DNA from: Hoeflea sp. IMCC20628
GTDB taxonomy: Bacteria > Pseudomonadota > Alphaproteobacteria > Rhizobiales > Rhizobiaceae
DNA length: 64,000 nucleotides
Reading direction: 5' to 3'
Assembly: GCF_001011155.1 (NCBI RefSeq)
Contig: NZ_CP011479.1
Location: 1,382,501 to 1,446,500 of the forward strand
The notes beneath the pieces are model-generated. The model saw nothing but the letters and a program-made list of their open reading frames with translations. It was not told the origin of the DNA and did no database searches. Made by a program: the position numbers and the translations under genes. Position 1 is the first letter of the stretch. Each line of letters begins with the position of its first letter. Shown one piece after another: positions 1 through 9,472 of this stretch.

Positions 1-392
1 TCTTCGCCGCGCTTGCCGACCATGATCATGCTGGCAGGGCCTTCCTGCTCGATCACCGTGTCGACAATTTCGCCCATACGAAGATGGGCGCCGGCAACCT
101 TCTGGCCAGCAGCTTCGATGATGGCGCGGGCATCGTCGAGGATGGCGCGGCCCTTGAGCTGCAACAGCTTTGCGCGCTGTTCATCGAGCGTTGACAGCTC
201 CTCAAGCAGTGCCGTGCGTGCGCCCAGCGCAATCGAGCCGGACAGATCGGATGTGTCGCTGCCGGAGCGGCGGCCCAGCACGTGCAGCAGATCGACCTCG
301 GCGTTCATGCGGCCTGCTGCCCAGGCCGCATGGTCGCAAACGCTCTTGGAATAGGTGGACCCGTCGACAAGGGCCAGAATGATGTTGGTCAT
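1..392 (-). CDS. Universal stress protein (partial, C-terminus outside window)
   Basis: Reading the minus strand from the ATG at 392 gives a protein beginning MTNIILALVDGSTYSKSV, which continues open to the left edge (about 130 residues visible). The opening beta strand followed by DGS and the later segment ending in SMIMVGKRGEE match the UspA fold (ATP-binding alpha/beta domain); the missing part should hold the G-x9-G-S/T nucleotide motif. UspA proteins are cytoplasmic and often modulate a neighbouring transporter. It lies about 110 bases downstream of a SulP transporter on the same strand, a frequent pairing, so co-transcription is likely. The specific ligand or role cannot be read from this fragment. 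Confidence 0.8.
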   Translation of the reverse strand, partial: MTNIILALVDGSTYSKSVCDHAAWAAGRMNAEVDLLHVLGRRSGSDTSDLSGSIALGARTALLEELSTLDEQRAKLLQLKGRAILDDARAIIEAAGQKVAGAHLRMGEIVDTVIEQEGPASMIMVGKRGE

Positions 393-501
393 GGTTCTTG
401 TTCCCCTAAAGCGCGGTGCGTCCATTTGGAAGCAGCGTTCTCTCTCTTTGATCTAGGCATCTTGTCTGCAATCAGGCGATGCCGCCTGATCGCAGGATGC
501 A

Positions 502-1986
502 CTAATGCGACACCAGCTGATCCATCGCGCCGGGCTTGTCATGAATGGCAAGCCGGTCGACGATGGTCTCAGACGCTTCGTTCATGCCAACAATCTCCAC
601 CGTTGCGCCATCGCGCCGGAACTTCAATACTGCCATGTCGAGCGCCATGACGCTGGATATGTCCCAGATGTGGGCGCGGGAGACATCGATGACGATCTTT
701 TCCAGCACTTCGCGAAAATCGAAGCCCTGCATGAAATCATCGGCGGAGGCGAAAAACAACTGGCCTTCAACGATATAGGTCCGCGTATTGCCATCTTCCG
801 ATAGGGTGGAGCGGATGCCGAACAACTGGGCGATCTTCCAGGCGAAGAACAGGCCGGACAGCAGCACGCCGACCAGAACGCCGATCGCCAGATTGTGGGT
901 GAAGACCACGAACAGCACCGTTGCCAGCATCACCACTGAGGACGAGCGCGGATGGGTGCGCAGGTTCTTGATCGAGGACCAGGAGAAGGTACCGATCGAG
1001 ACCATGATCATGATCGCCACAAGGGCTGCCATCGGGATCTGGGCAACCCAGTCGCCCAGCACAACGATGAAGAACAGCAGCATGGCGCCGGCCATGAAGG
1101 TGGAGAGCCTTCCGCGGCCGCCGGATTTCACATTGATGATCGACTGGCCGATCATGGCGCAACCGGCCATGCCGCCGATGAAGCCGGTGGCGGTGTTGGC
1201 GATTCCCTGGCCGATGCATTCCATGTTGCGGTCGGACGGGGTGTCGGTGAGATCGTCGACGATGGTCTGGGTCATCAGTGATTCGAGCAAGCCTACGGCT
1301 GCAACAGCGACCGAATAGGGCAGGATGATCAGCAGCGTTTCCAGCGTCAGCGGGATATCCGGGATCAGGAAGATCGGCAGGGTGTCAGGCAGGTCGCCCA
1401 TGTCGCCGACGGTGCGCAGGTCGAAGCCGAAGAACAGGGTGACGGCTGTGAGCACGATGATGGTGACCAGCGGCGAGGGCACCGCCTTGGTGATCAGCGG
1501 AAACAGATAGATGATCGCCAGGCCAGCCGCGACCATGACATAGGTGAGCCATGGCACGCCGATGAGTTCGGGCAATTGCGCCATGAAGATCAGGATCGCC
1601 AGCGCGTTGACGAAGCCGGTCATCACCGATTTCGACACAAACCGCATGACATAGCCAAGCTTGGCCAGACCGGCGACAACCTGGATCAGACCGGCGAGCA
1701 CCGTGGCTGCCAGCAGATATTCAAGCCCATGCTCCTTGACCAGCGTGACCATCAGCACCGCGGTGGCGGCGGTGGCGGCCGAGATCATGCCCGGGCGACC
1801 GCCGACGATCGCGGTGATCACGGCGATGGAGAACGAGGCATAAAGCCCGACTTTCGGATCAACGCCGGCGATGATCGAGAATGCGATGGCTTCGGGGATC
1901 AGGGCAAGGGCGACGACGAGACCCGAGAGGATGTCACCGCGGACGTTGCCGGTCCATTGCGCGAGATAGCTGTTGAACGAGATCAT
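502..1986 (-). CDS. SulP family anion transporter with STAS domain
   Basis: The 494-residue protein starts at [11 protein letters not shown] (ATG at 1986); a longer reading frame upstream has no membrane or SulP character. About ten to twelve hydrophobic segments fill residues 1-390, with the SulP hallmark near the start (residues 20-45, including [17 protein letters not shown]). The last ~100 residues form a cytoplasmic STAS domain ([14 protein letters not shown] to the end). SulP proteins move sulfate, bicarbonate or other anions with Na+ or H+. The neighbouring universal stress protein is common for bicarbonate/sulfate SulP members, so either substrate is possible. The nearby sulfur-oxidation genes do not settle it, because they lie 12 kb away. 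Confidence 0.85.
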   Translation of the reverse strand: MISFNSYLAQWTGNVRGDILSGLVVALALIPEAIAFSIIAGVDPKVGLYASFSIAVITAIVGGRPGMISAATAATAVLMVTLVKEHGLEYLLAATVLAGLIQVVAGLAKLGYVMRFVSKSVMTGFVNALAILIFMAQLPELIGVPWLTYVMVAAGLAIIYLFPLITKAVPSPLVTIIVLTAVTLFFGFDLRTVGDMGDLPDTLPIFLIPDIPLTLETLLIILPYSVAVAAVGLLESLMTQTIVDDLTDTPSDRNMECIGQGIANTATGFIGGMAGCAMIGQSIINVKSGGRGRLSTFMAGAMLLFFIVVLGDWVAQIPMAALVAIMIMVSIGTFSWSSIKNLRTHPRSSSVVMLATVLFVVFTHNLAIGVLVGVLLSGLFFAWKIAQLFGIRSTLSEDGNTRTYIVEGQLFFASADDFMQGFDFREVLEKIVIDVSRAHIWDISSVMALDMAVLKFRRDGATVEIVGMNEASETIVDRLAIHDKPGAMDQLVSH

Positions 1987-2205
1987 GGCGAGTTGGCGTC
2001 CTGTCCGGTGAAAGGATGGTTTGACGGTGCGAAGTTTGCAGAAGCGGCGCCTGCGGAGCGCATTTGCGGTCCGGCAGTCAAGCTGCCTGCAGAGTATGGA
2101 ATCCAAACAAACGCATGGAGATTTGCGGGTTCGATACAGGGATAAGCCGCCGATGCCAAGCCAAGCCTGTTCGCAGGTGCAAAAAAACAGGGGAATTTAA
2201 CCGGT

Positions 2206-5200
2206 TCAGGCGGTCAATTCGTGGATTTTGACGTCCGGACAGACGGATTTGGCGATGTCGCAGAGATGCTTGTGGTGGGTCAGGTAAATCACCTGACCGA
2301 CGCCTGCCATTTCGGCAAACAGGCGAAAGGTTTCCTCTGCGCGGAAATCATCAAAGGTTTCCATGATGTCATCGGCGATGAACGGCACGGTCTGCCGCGT
2401 CTCGGCAAACTCATGATAGCCAGCGACCCGCAGCGCCAGATAGAGCTGGAAGCGGGCGCCCTTGGACATTTCGGCTGCCTGTTTGGACGAGCCGTCATTT
2501 TGAAGTGCGATCAGCAACTCGCGATCCTTGTCGGGCTGCGAGGCAAGCCCGGTGTAACGGCCACGGCTGATGATACGGACGGCGTCGGAGGCGCGCGCCA
2601 TCATCGATGAGCGGTGGCGTTCGCGGTAGAGCGTCAGCGCCTGTTCCATGGCGATGATCCCGGCGGACAGTTTCAGATAGCGCTCGGCGCCCTCGGTAAT
2701 GGCCAGAAGTATGGTCTTGCGCTGTTGCTCAATGCGGGCAACGGCATCGTCACCGCCGACGGCGTTGAGGTCTGCCGTGGCGCGGGTGCGTGCGGCGTAG
2801 AGTTCCTGGACATCGGCATCGAGCGTTTCGAGCGTGGCTTCGAGCTCCAGCTTTTCCGCGTTCAGGCTGGCCGGCTCGCTGGCTTCGAGCTGCGCCTGCG
2901 CCTCTTCATATGACGCTGCGTCGAGGCTTGCCCGGATTTGGTCGCGGATTTCGTCCACCCGCTCGGCAAGCGCCTTGCGCTCCAGCGCCCGGTCCACACA
3001 TAACGCCGCCTCGGTCAGCGTCTCGGCGTTGAGAGCAGTCAGCATCTCGGTCTTTCTGGCACTATGAGCGGCATGGGCCTCCGATTGCGCCCGCTGCCGC
3101 TCGACCGCCGCCTCGATCTGTGCGGTTAGAGTGTCATGGCGGGATTGCGCGGTCTGCGCTCCAGCCAGACGCTCGCTCAGTTGCCGTGCCAGCGCGGATA
3201 CGGGGACCTCGGTGGGGTCGATCCCTGCGTCGCGGGCAATATCGGCGAGGGCTGCGGCGTAATCGGCCTGATCGCGCTCCATCTTGGCTACGCGGTCGGC
3301 AAGGCCGGTGCGGTCATGGATCGCGGTGCCGAGTTCGGTCAGCAAAGGCAGCGCCTCGCGCACTTCGGCTGCGGTTGCGGCCCGGTCTGATTGGCCAAAC
3401 CAGCTGCCGCTGCAGGCAGTTTTCCAGGCCAGCAACCAGGCCTGCAGCTCGTCTTCAGCGGTGCGCAGCTCGAGCTGGCGTGTTTTAAGCATGCGTTCCT
3501 GGGTCGCAACGATCTGGCGCTGGGCGTCGAGCCGGGTTTCGCGGCTGACCAGGTCCTGTGCCTGTGCGATCAGCACGTCAAAATCCTCGGCGTCAGAGGC
3601 CTCAACGCCGAGCGGCGCCAGTGCCTTGAGCAGCCGATCGGTTGCAGCTTTTTGATCCTGGGTGGCGATGTCGCGTTCGCTGACGCGGGCGCGCAGTTCC
3701 TGATCGGCTTCCAGTGCCAGTTCCCGCAAGCCAAGCCAGCTCTCGAGCGCGTCGTGGTGCATGTCTGTGGGTAATTTTTCCGACAGGTCGGCAAGCACTG
3801 CGACGATTTGGTCGAGCAGGTTGGCGCGGCTGGTTTCGATCGTGGTTTTTGCTGTGGTCGCGCCTTCAAGCTCAGACCGGGTGATGGCGATCTGCACCGA
3901 AAGCTCGTTGAGCTTGGCGACGTCGGCCTGATGGGCGGCGCGCTTGTCGGCGGCCGCGTCATAGGCCTGCATGGCAGCCTCGAACGCCTTGGCCGTGGCG
4001 GCGTCGAGAACCGATGCGTGTTGCGCCCAGGCCGCGTCGCGGGCGGCGCGCAGGGCTTCGATTTCACCTGTCGACAGCAAGGCCCGCGACTGGGCGATGG
4101 CCCCGGCTTCGGCCTCGTTGCGCCTGAGCGACTGGGTGAGGCGGCCAATGTCTGCTTCGGCCTTCTCAAAGTCGCGGGCTGTGGCTTCGAGATCGGTCTT
4201 CCAGCCGCGGAGCGTGGTGGCCGAAGGCGGGCGCATGGCGCTTAGGTCGCTAATGTCGCCCAGCCAGGGCGCGAGCGCCTGCAGCCGCGCTGCGCATTTG
4301 TCTTTCGCCGGACCGATGGCGCGCTCGGCGGCTTGCTTGCGCAGCCGATGGTCGTCATTGCGCACAGCGGTCAGGGTTTCGGTCAAAGCCGCAATCTGTG
4401 CAGGCCGGCGCTCGGATGTCGTGTCCGCACCGTTGCCCCCGACACTTTCCAGCTGGGCTCGCGCCTCATCACAAGCGGCCTTTGCGTCCGCCGCCTCTTT
4501 CCGCGCTGCCGCCAAGCGGACATCAAGGCTTGAGCGTGTATCGATGAGTTCGCGCAAGGCTGCGGTGCGGGCGGTGTCGAGCAAAACATTTTCGGCTTTG
4601 CCGCTTTGTCCGAGCCGCGCCAGCAATTGTTCGATGTGGCCTTCCATGCGGCCCAGCGCCAGCCGACGTTCGGGAAGGTCCTGCTCGGCGGTGTCGTGGC
4701 GGGTGCGCAACCGGTCGAGATCGTTGATCCGGCCCTGTAGCGCCAGGATCTGGTCATCGACGGCGCTGGCGTCAAGTTCGGTGGTCAGGCGCTCGATCTC
4801 ATCGTTCAATGCACTGCGACTGGCTTCGAGTGTCGCGTCATCGTCGCGCAACCGGCCGATCTGGCCGCGCCAGTCCGGCGCCACGTCCGGCAGGCCGGAC
4901 AGCGGTTCGATCTGCTGGTGCAATCGGTCGAGTTCGCCCAGGCGGGGCAGGGCAGCCAGCAGCCGGTTTATCGCAGCAAGGCGGGCCGAGACGCGCCGCC
5001 GTTCGGTGCTTGCCTCGACATGCCGCGCGCTGGCCTCTTCGAGACCCTTGGTCAGCTGGGCATATCGGCTGGCCTGGGTATCGATCCTGTCGCGTTCGGC
5101 TTTCAGCTCAGTCAGCTCTGACTTGAGCCCGGCCAATTGTCCCGACCGTGACCGGTATTTGTAAAACGTGTCGGTCTCGGTCCGGATTTTGCCGAGCTGT

Positions 5201-5685
5201 TGCGAGAGATCGCCAAGCCCGGCGCTGGCTGAAAACAGCAATTCGCCGAGATCGCCACGGCTGGCAAGGATGCTTTCGCCGCCCTGTTCGAGGGTCTCGT
5301 CATCCAGCGAAAACATCGTCCGGTAGCCGTCCCGGCCAAGACCGCCGAGACCGGCGAGCAGGGAAGTTTCCGGTATTTGCTGGTCACGGCCGTCGAACAG
5401 GCTGTTTTGAGGGCGTTTGATGCGGACGAATTCGCGGGTTTCGCCATCAATGTCGATGGAAGCACCAATGCGCATGGTCGGGTAGGGATGCAGGAAATTG
5501 TAGCTGCTTTGCGCCCCAATGCCGAACAGCAGGTCGAGCCAGCCATTGAACAGGGTGGATTTTCCGGCCTCGTTGGGGCCGTAGACAATGTGCAGATCCG
5601 GCTTGCCATCGCTAGGCGATCCGAAATCGATGACATGATCGGTGAACTTGCCGTAGCGGGTCAGGTCGAGGCGGTTGAGGCGCAT
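2206..5685 (-). CDS. SMC-like AAA ATPase, YhaN/SbcC type
   Basis: This 1159-residue protein has a Walker A motif GPNEAGKST at residues 36-44. Long charged, Ala/Glu/Arg-rich coiled-coil regions run from roughly residue 170 to 1000. The C-terminal ATPase half carries SKGARFQLYLALRVA (signature-like) and PFIADDIMETFDD (Walker B/D-loop). This is the head-coil-coil-head layout of SbcC/Rad50-like proteins, closest in style to YhaN. Its ATG overlaps the stop of the upstream phosphoesterase (TGATG at 5685), so the two are translationally coupled and probably form an SbcCD-like nuclease complex working on DNA ends or structures. No classical SbcC zinc-hook CxxC is visible in the coil, in keeping with YhaN rather than canonical SbcC. 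Function in this organism is inferred. Confidence 0.8.
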   Translation of the reverse strand: MRLNRLDLTRYGKFTDHVIDFGSPSDGKPDLHIVYGPNEAGKSTLFNGWLDLLFGIGAQSSYNFLHPYPTMRIGASIDIDGETREFVRIKRPQNSLFDGRDQQIPETSLLAGLGGLGRDGYRTMFSLDDETLEQGGESILASRGDLGELLFSASAGLGDLSQQLGKIRTETDTFYKYRSRSGQLAGLKSELTELKAERDRIDTQASRYAQLTKGLEEASARHVEASTERRRVSARLAAINRLLAALPRLGELDRLHQQIEPLSGLPDVAPDWRGQIGRLRDDDATLEASRSALNDEIERLTTELDASAVDDQILALQGRINDLDRLRTRHDTAEQDLPERRLALGRMEGHIEQLLARLGQSGKAENVLLDTARTAALRELIDTRSSLDVRLAAARKEAADAKAACDEARAQLESVGGNGADTTSERRPAQIAALTETLTAVRNDDHRLRKQAAERAIGPAKDKCAARLQALAPWLGDISDLSAMRPPSATTLRGWKTDLEATARDFEKAEADIGRLTQSLRRNEAEAGAIAQSRALLSTGEIEALRAARDAAWAQHASVLDAATAKAFEAAMQAYDAAADKRAAHQADVAKLNELSVQIAITRSELEGATTAKTTIETSRANLLDQIVAVLADLSEKLPTDMHHDALESWLGLRELALEADQELRARVSERDIATQDQKAATDRLLKALAPLGVEASDAEDFDVLIAQAQDLVSRETRLDAQRQIVATQERMLKTRQLELRTAEDELQAWLLAWKTACSGSWFGQSDRAATAAEVREALPLLTELGTAIHDRTGLADRVAKMERDQADYAAALADIARDAGIDPTEVPVSALARQLSERLAGAQTAQSRHDTLTAQIEAAVERQRAQSEAHAAHSARKTEMLTALNAETLTEAALCVDRALERKALAERVDEIRDQIRASLDAASYEEAQAQLEASEPASLNAEKLELEATLETLDADVQELYAARTRATADLNAVGGDDAVARIEQQRKTILLAITEGAERYLKLSAGIIAMEQALTLYRERHRSSMMARASDAVRIISRGRYTGLASQPDKDRELLIALQNDGSSKQAAEMSKGARFQLYLALRVAGYHEFAETRQTVPFIADDIMETFDDFRAEETFRLFAEMAGVGQVIYLTHHKHLCDIAKSVCPDVKIHELTA

Positions 5686-6989
5686 CAGGCGGTCTCGCTC
5701 CCGGCGCCGGTTGCCGGATCGCCTTGCAGACGTGCCAGCACATCTTCAGCGCCTTCGCGGGCCAGTTTTTCGAGCGTCTCGCTGGTCCCGGTTTCGTCGG
5801 TTCCGAGCAGGTCGCGAAGCTCGGTGGGGAGTTGTGCCTGCAGTTGCTCAGCCAGTGTGGTGAGTGCCGCCGCATAGCCGCCAGAGCCCAAAATGTCGGT
5901 CTGCATCAGTGTCCGGAGTTCGTGCAGGGGATCGGTGGAGGCCGGGCCTTCGGATCTCGGCGGGACACAGTCGATTTCGATTTTCTCGATCCAGACCGCA
6001 CCGATGCGTGCTGCACGGTCCTGAGCTTCGGTCATCAGCAGATCGGCATCGCGGCGCATGCGCCAGGCCAGGTCCGTGGCGCCGGAAAAACCGAGCCGCA
6101 CCACAAGTTCAGGCGTGGTTGAATTGGCACGGGCCTGTTTCAGTGCATCGGTGATTTTCTCGGCCAGATCGCTCCATTCAGTGCTGCCTTCAGCGACTAT
6201 AGTGACCCGGGCGAATTCGGCCAGCGCGGTCTGGCGTTCTTCCAGGCTGACTGTGCCGTCGTCTGTGATCGACACCAGTGTAACCGATTTGGCGCCACCC
6301 TCGTTGATGTCGCGGCCTTGCGGCATGCCGGGCATGACCACGACATTTCTGTTGGCGGCATCCGGTCTCGTGACCACGGAGCGTTTGTGAATATGGCCGA
6401 GCGCCCAATAGTCGTAGCCGGTGGCGTGCAGGTCGGTCGGACTGCAGGGCGCATAGGAATCATGGCCGGGCGCGCCGCCAAGACTGGTGTGCAAAATTCC
6501 GATGTTGATGGCATCGGGCACGGCTTGCCTGTATTTCGGAAGCAGGCTTTCGGGCGCGGTCGGATTGGCGAAACTCAATCCGTGGATGGCCACCGGCTTT
6601 TCGCCCGGAGCCCGGTCGATCAGCACATGTTCGGGCCGCCCGCCGAACAGTTTGACCAGATCCGGCAGTACCAGTTCCTTGGAAACCCTGGACAGGGCGT
6701 CATGATTTCCGCGGATGATGAAGGTGCGGATTTCGGCTGCGGATAGACGGCGCAGTTCCTCGGAGAGAAACCGGGCGGTTTTCATCGAGGTCTGGTCGCC
6801 GTCATAGAGATCGCCGGCTATGACAAGCGCGTCAACGCCTTCGGCGATGCACAGGTCGATGATGGCGCTGAACGCGGACCGCGTTGCCGCACCGACGAGG
6901 CTGGCAAGCTCGGGATCGCGCAAGGCTAGCGACTTCAGCGGCGAATCAAGGTGGATGTCAGCGGTGTGAATGAAACGATAGGCGGCGAT
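5685..6989 (-). CDS. SbcD/YhaO-type metallophosphoesterase (apparent ATC start)
   Basis: The protein contains the calcineurin-like metal motifs in order: ADIHLDSP, GDLYDGDQ, RGNHDAL and LGHIHKR. It is therefore the nuclease-type partner of the downstream SMC-like ATPase, as in SbcCD. The first motif lies upstream of the first ordinary start codon in this frame (TTG at 6923). Going further upstream there is no ATG, GTG or TTG before an in-frame TGA. The best ribosome-binding site (GGAGGAG, 6996-7002) is followed six bases later by ATC at 6987-6989, giving IAAYRFIHTADIHLDSP at the N-terminus. I therefore set the start at ATC, giving 434 residues. Either this is a rare non-AUG start or the third base is a sequencing or assembly error for ATG. 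The C-terminal ~150 residues are a capping region of less certain fold. Confidence 0.75.
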   Translation of the reverse strand: MAAYRFIHTADIHLDSPLKSLALRDPELASLVGAATRSAFSAIIDLCIAEGVDALVIAGDLYDGDQTSMKTARFLSEELRRLSAAEIRTFIIRGNHDALSRVSKELVLPDLVKLFGGRPEHVLIDRAPGEKPVAIHGLSFANPTAPESLLPKYRQAVPDAINIGILHTSLGGAPGHDSYAPCSPTDLHATGYDYWALGHIHKRSVVTRPDAANRNVVVMPGMPQGRDINEGGAKSVTLVSITDDGTVSLEERQTALAEFARVTIVAEGSTEWSDLAEKITDALKQARANSTTPELVVRLGFSGATDLAWRMRRDADLLMTEAQDRAARIGAVWIEKIEIDCVPPRSEGPASTDPLHELRTLMQTDILGSGGYAAALTTLAEQLQAQLPTELRDLLGTDETGTSETLEKLAREGAEDVLARLQGDPATGAGSETA

Positions 6990-7157
6990 CGGCGGCTCCT
7001 CCGGCTTTGTCTTTGCCGTTCAAGCTGTTGAGGAGTGCAGGCATAGCACAACTGACTGCTGTCACCACGCAATTTTCACGATCTCAGACAGTCCCTGATT
7101 GCGGGGCCATCCCAATTTATTCGGAGCGCCAAACAGATGGCTGCACCCGCCTTCGGA

Positions 7158-7727
7158 TCAGGGTTTCTTGCCGGTCTTGCCGGTGATTTTCAACCAACGG
7201 CCGCCATGGTCGGGGGACTGGATCTTGCGAAAGCTCATCCGCGCTGACTGGACAGGAGTGACCTCGTCATTGAGGTTGTCGAGCACATAGTCGCCATCCC
7301 GGGTTCTGACCACAAGCACCGTGTGGGCCTCGCTGCCGCTATAGCCCATGGTTAGAAGCAGTTGCGAGGAGTTATAGCCTCTGCGCAACAATTTGGAGCG
7401 CTTGGCGAGTGCGAAATCTTCGCAGTCTCCTGAACGGGCTTTTTCTGTCCAGAACTCCCTGCGGCCGAAGGCTGTCTTGTCTGATGTCGGTTTGATCGCC
7501 CGGTTCACTGCAAGGTTGACGCTGCTCAACACACCCATGCGGGCGGATGGCAGGTTGGAACTGGCGGACCGGTTGCGGCAGTCCGATGCATTGCGGGAAC
7601 AGTACTCCACATGGCCGTAGGGCCGGGAGGTTTCCTTTCCGGTCTTGAGCCAGGTTGATGCCATGCAAGGTGCCATCAAAGAAAACAGTGCCGCGATAGC
7701 GGCAAGCAAGAAAAAAGGCGTGGTCAT
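7158..7727 (-). CDS. Secreted BTLCP (transglutaminase-like) cysteine peptidase
   Basis: The 189-residue protein starts at MTTPFFLLAAIA, a hydrophobic signal sequence ending near residue 24 (PCMAS). The catalytic triad of the bacterial transglutaminase-like cysteine proteinase family is visible: Cys102 in GDCEDFA, His135 in EAHTVLV and Asp150 in YVLDN. Size and layout fit the short rhizobial members often annotated as DUF920. LapG, which clips adhesins under c-di-GMP control, belongs to the same family, but no lapD or large adhesin gene is nearby, so that role is only a possibility. Two extra cysteines (EYCSRNASDC) may form a disulfide in the periplasm. The gene is monocistronic and divergent from urtA. 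Confidence 0.75.
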   Translation of the reverse strand: MTTPFFLLAAIAALFSLMAPCMASTWLKTGKETSRPYGHVEYCSRNASDCRNRSASSNLPSARMGVLSSVNLAVNRAIKPTSDKTAFGRREFWTEKARSGDCEDFALAKRSKLLRRGYNSSQLLLTMGYSGSEAHTVLVVRTRDGDYVLDNLNDEVTPVQSARMSFRKIQSPDHGGRWLKITGKTGKKP

Positions 7728-8061
7728 GTGTACGACGGTGCTCCTAGATTGCCGGTTGTTGGCACAGTCATGCGACATCAACCGAGGACTTAAGAATTGG
7801 CGTCTGTAAAATGCATAAGAAGTGAAAAAACCTGTGTATGCAAGGGTGGGCTGGGGATAAGGCCTCATTCAGTGACTTGGCAGCAGGATGGCTTTGCTTC
7901 CGGGCACAACATTTTGCACCACAATTTCTGCGATGAAGTGGTGTCTAATAATTAGTCAATGCACATAAATTGGGCGAAATTGTGAAACGGTGGAGCCCGC
8001 CAGCCGTGATGCGCGGCCGCGAAACCTTTAAAAGTCCTTAATTTCTGGCTCAAAGCCCAAC
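7728..8061. other. Intergenic region between BTLCP peptidase and urtA
   Basis: No convincing reading frame is present in this 330-base stretch. It is noticeably richer in A+T than the surrounding genes, as expected for a divergent regulatory region. An inverted repeat CACCAC (7917-7922) and GTGGTG (7938-7943), spaced by 15 bases, lies about 120 bases upstream of the sigma-54 promoter, a distance suitable for an enhancer. It does not have the spacing of the usual NtrC site, so assignment to NtrC is not supported by the sequence alone. Confidence 0.4.
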
Positions 8062-8077
8062 TGGCAAGGTGCTTGCA
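8062..8077 (+). promoter_or_regulatory. Sigma-54 (RpoN) promoter of urtA
   Basis: TGGCAAGGTGCTTGCA matches the RpoN consensus TGGCACG-N4-TTGCW, with the invariant GG and GC dinucleotides separated by ten bases. The -12 GC is about 42 bases before the urtA ATG, leaving a short leader with a good ribosome-binding site (GGAGG, 8107-8111). RpoN promoters upstream of urea uptake genes are normally driven by NtrC under nitrogen limitation; that activator is inferred. Confidence 0.75.
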
Positions 8078-8116
8078 TTGCTCAGCTCCGTGGACATAAA
8101 CAGCACGGAGGCTGAC

Positions 8117-9409
8117 ATGACAATTACCACCAAATTGCGGATCGCAGGGGCGGCAGCATTTCTTACTTCATCCATTTTGACCCACTCGGCATATGCCGCG
8201 GACGACACCATCAAGATCGGTGTGTTGCACTCGCTTTCGGGAACGATGGCGATCTCGGAAACAACTCTTAAAGACACCATGCTGATGCTGATCGAGCATC
8301 AGAACGCCAAGGGCGGCGTTCTGGGCAAGCAGCTTGAAGCGGTCGTGGTCGATCCGGCTTCGGACTGGCCGTTGTTTGCGGAAAAGGCCCGCGAACTGAT
8401 GACAGTGCAGAACGTCGATGTGATGTTCGGCTGCTGGACCTCGGTGAGCCGCAAGTCGGTTCTGCCGGTGATCGAAGAGCTCAACGGCCTGCTGTTCTAC
8501 CCGGTTCAATACGAGGGCGAAGAATCCTCGAAGAACGTCTTCTATACGGGTGCCGCACCAAACCAGCAGGCGATTCCGGCAACCGATTACTTCCTTGAAG
8601 AACTCGGTGTCGAGAAATTTGCGCTGCTGGGTACCGACTATGTCTACCCGCGCACGACCAACAAAATTCTTGAGCAATATCTCAAGGACAAGGGCATCGC
8701 GGCTGAAGACATTTTCGTCAATTACACGCCGTTTGGTCATTCCGACTGGTCCAAGATCGTAGCCGACGTTGTTGCACTTGGCGCCGACGGCAAAAAGGTT
8801 GGCGTGATCTCGACCATCAATGGTGACGCCAATATCGGCTTCTATAAGGAACTCGCTGCTGCCGGTATTTCGGCTGACGACATTCCTGTCGTGGCCTTCT
8901 CGGTGGGTGAAGAGGAACTCTCCGGTCTCGACACCACCAATCTGGTCGGCCATCTCGCAGCCTGGAACTATTTCCAGTCCGCCGATGCCCCGGCCAATGC
9001 CGAATTCATCAAGGAATGGAAATCCTATGCTGGAGAAGAGCGGGTTACCAACGACCCGATGGAAGCCCATTACATCGGTTTCAACATGTGGGTTAACGCG
9101 GTGGAAGCCGCCGGTACCACTGATGTCGATGCGGTTCGCACCGCCATGTACGGGCAGAAGTTCCCGAACCTGACCGGTACGGAAGCAGAAATGCTGCCGA
9201 ACCATCACCTGACCAAGCCGGTTCTGATCGGCGAAATCCAGGATGACGGCCAGTTCGACATCATCAGCCAGACCGAGCCGGTTCCCGGCGATGCCTGGAC
9301 CGATTTCCTGCCTGAATCTGCAGTGCTGGAATCGAACTGGAAAGACCTCGAGTGTGGCATGTACAACACCGAGACCAAGACCTGCGTGCAGCTCAATTCC
9401 AATTATTGA
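8117..9409 (+). CDS. urtA: Urea ABC transporter, periplasmic urea-binding protein
   Basis: The 430-residue protein starts at MTITTKLRIAG (GGAGG five bases upstream; a GTG 48 bases earlier overlaps the promoter and is rejected). A signal peptide ends near residue 27 (HSAYA-ADD). The mature part is a Leu/Ile/Val-type type I periplasmic binding protein beginning TIKIGVLHSLSGTMAISE, and its length and the block LNGLLFYPVQYEGEESSKN are characteristic of UrtA. It delivers urea to UrtB/UrtC in the inner membrane. It is the first gene of urtABCDE, controlled by the sigma-54 promoter, and is separated from urtB by a strong hairpin that should keep the binding protein in excess. Confidence 0.93.
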   Translation: MTITTKLRIAGAAAFLTSSILTHSAYAADDTIKIGVLHSLSGTMAISETTLKDTMLMLIEHQNAKGGVLGKQLEAVVVDPASDWPLFAEKARELMTVQNVDVMFGCWTSVSRKSVLPVIEELNGLLFYPVQYEGEESSKNVFYTGAAPNQQAIPATDYFLEELGVEKFALLGTDYVYPRTTNKILEQYLKDKGIAAEDIFVNYTPFGHSDWSKIVADVVALGADGKKVGVISTINGDANIGFYKELAAAGISADDIPVVAFSVGEEELSGLDTTNLVGHLAAWNYFQSADAPANAEFIKEWKSYAGEERVTNDPMEAHYIGFNMWVNAVEAAGTTDVDAVRTAMYGQKFPNLTGTEAEMLPNHHLTKPVLIGEIQDDGQFDIISQTEPVPGDAWTDFLPESAVLESNWKDLECGMYNTETKTCVQLNSNY

Positions 9410-9420
9410 TCTCTGACACG

Positions 9421-9453
9421 GGAAGGGGGCCTTTTGGCCCCCTTCCGCCTTTT
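9421..9453 (+). terminator. Attenuator/terminator hairpin between urtA and urtB
   Basis: GGAAGGGGGCC (9421-9431) pairs perfectly with GGCCCCCTTCC (9436-9446) around a TTTT loop, giving an 11-bp G+C-rich stem followed by GCCTTTT. Because urtB has no visible promoter of its own, the hairpin probably acts as a partial terminator and/or protects the urtA message 3' end. Confidence 0.8.
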
Positions 9454-9472
9454 CAATCGGTTTTGATTTCCC

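Noticed and set aside
3971-5164. Long open frame on the plus strand opposite the SMC-like ATPase
   Set aside because: Its Arg/Ser/Ala-rich composition is the usual mirror of a G+C-rich coiled-coil gene and shows no domain.
7158-7727. Naming the cysteine peptidase lapG
   Set aside because: The triad fits the family, but no lapD or adhesin gene is nearby and the protein belongs to the broad BTLCP group.
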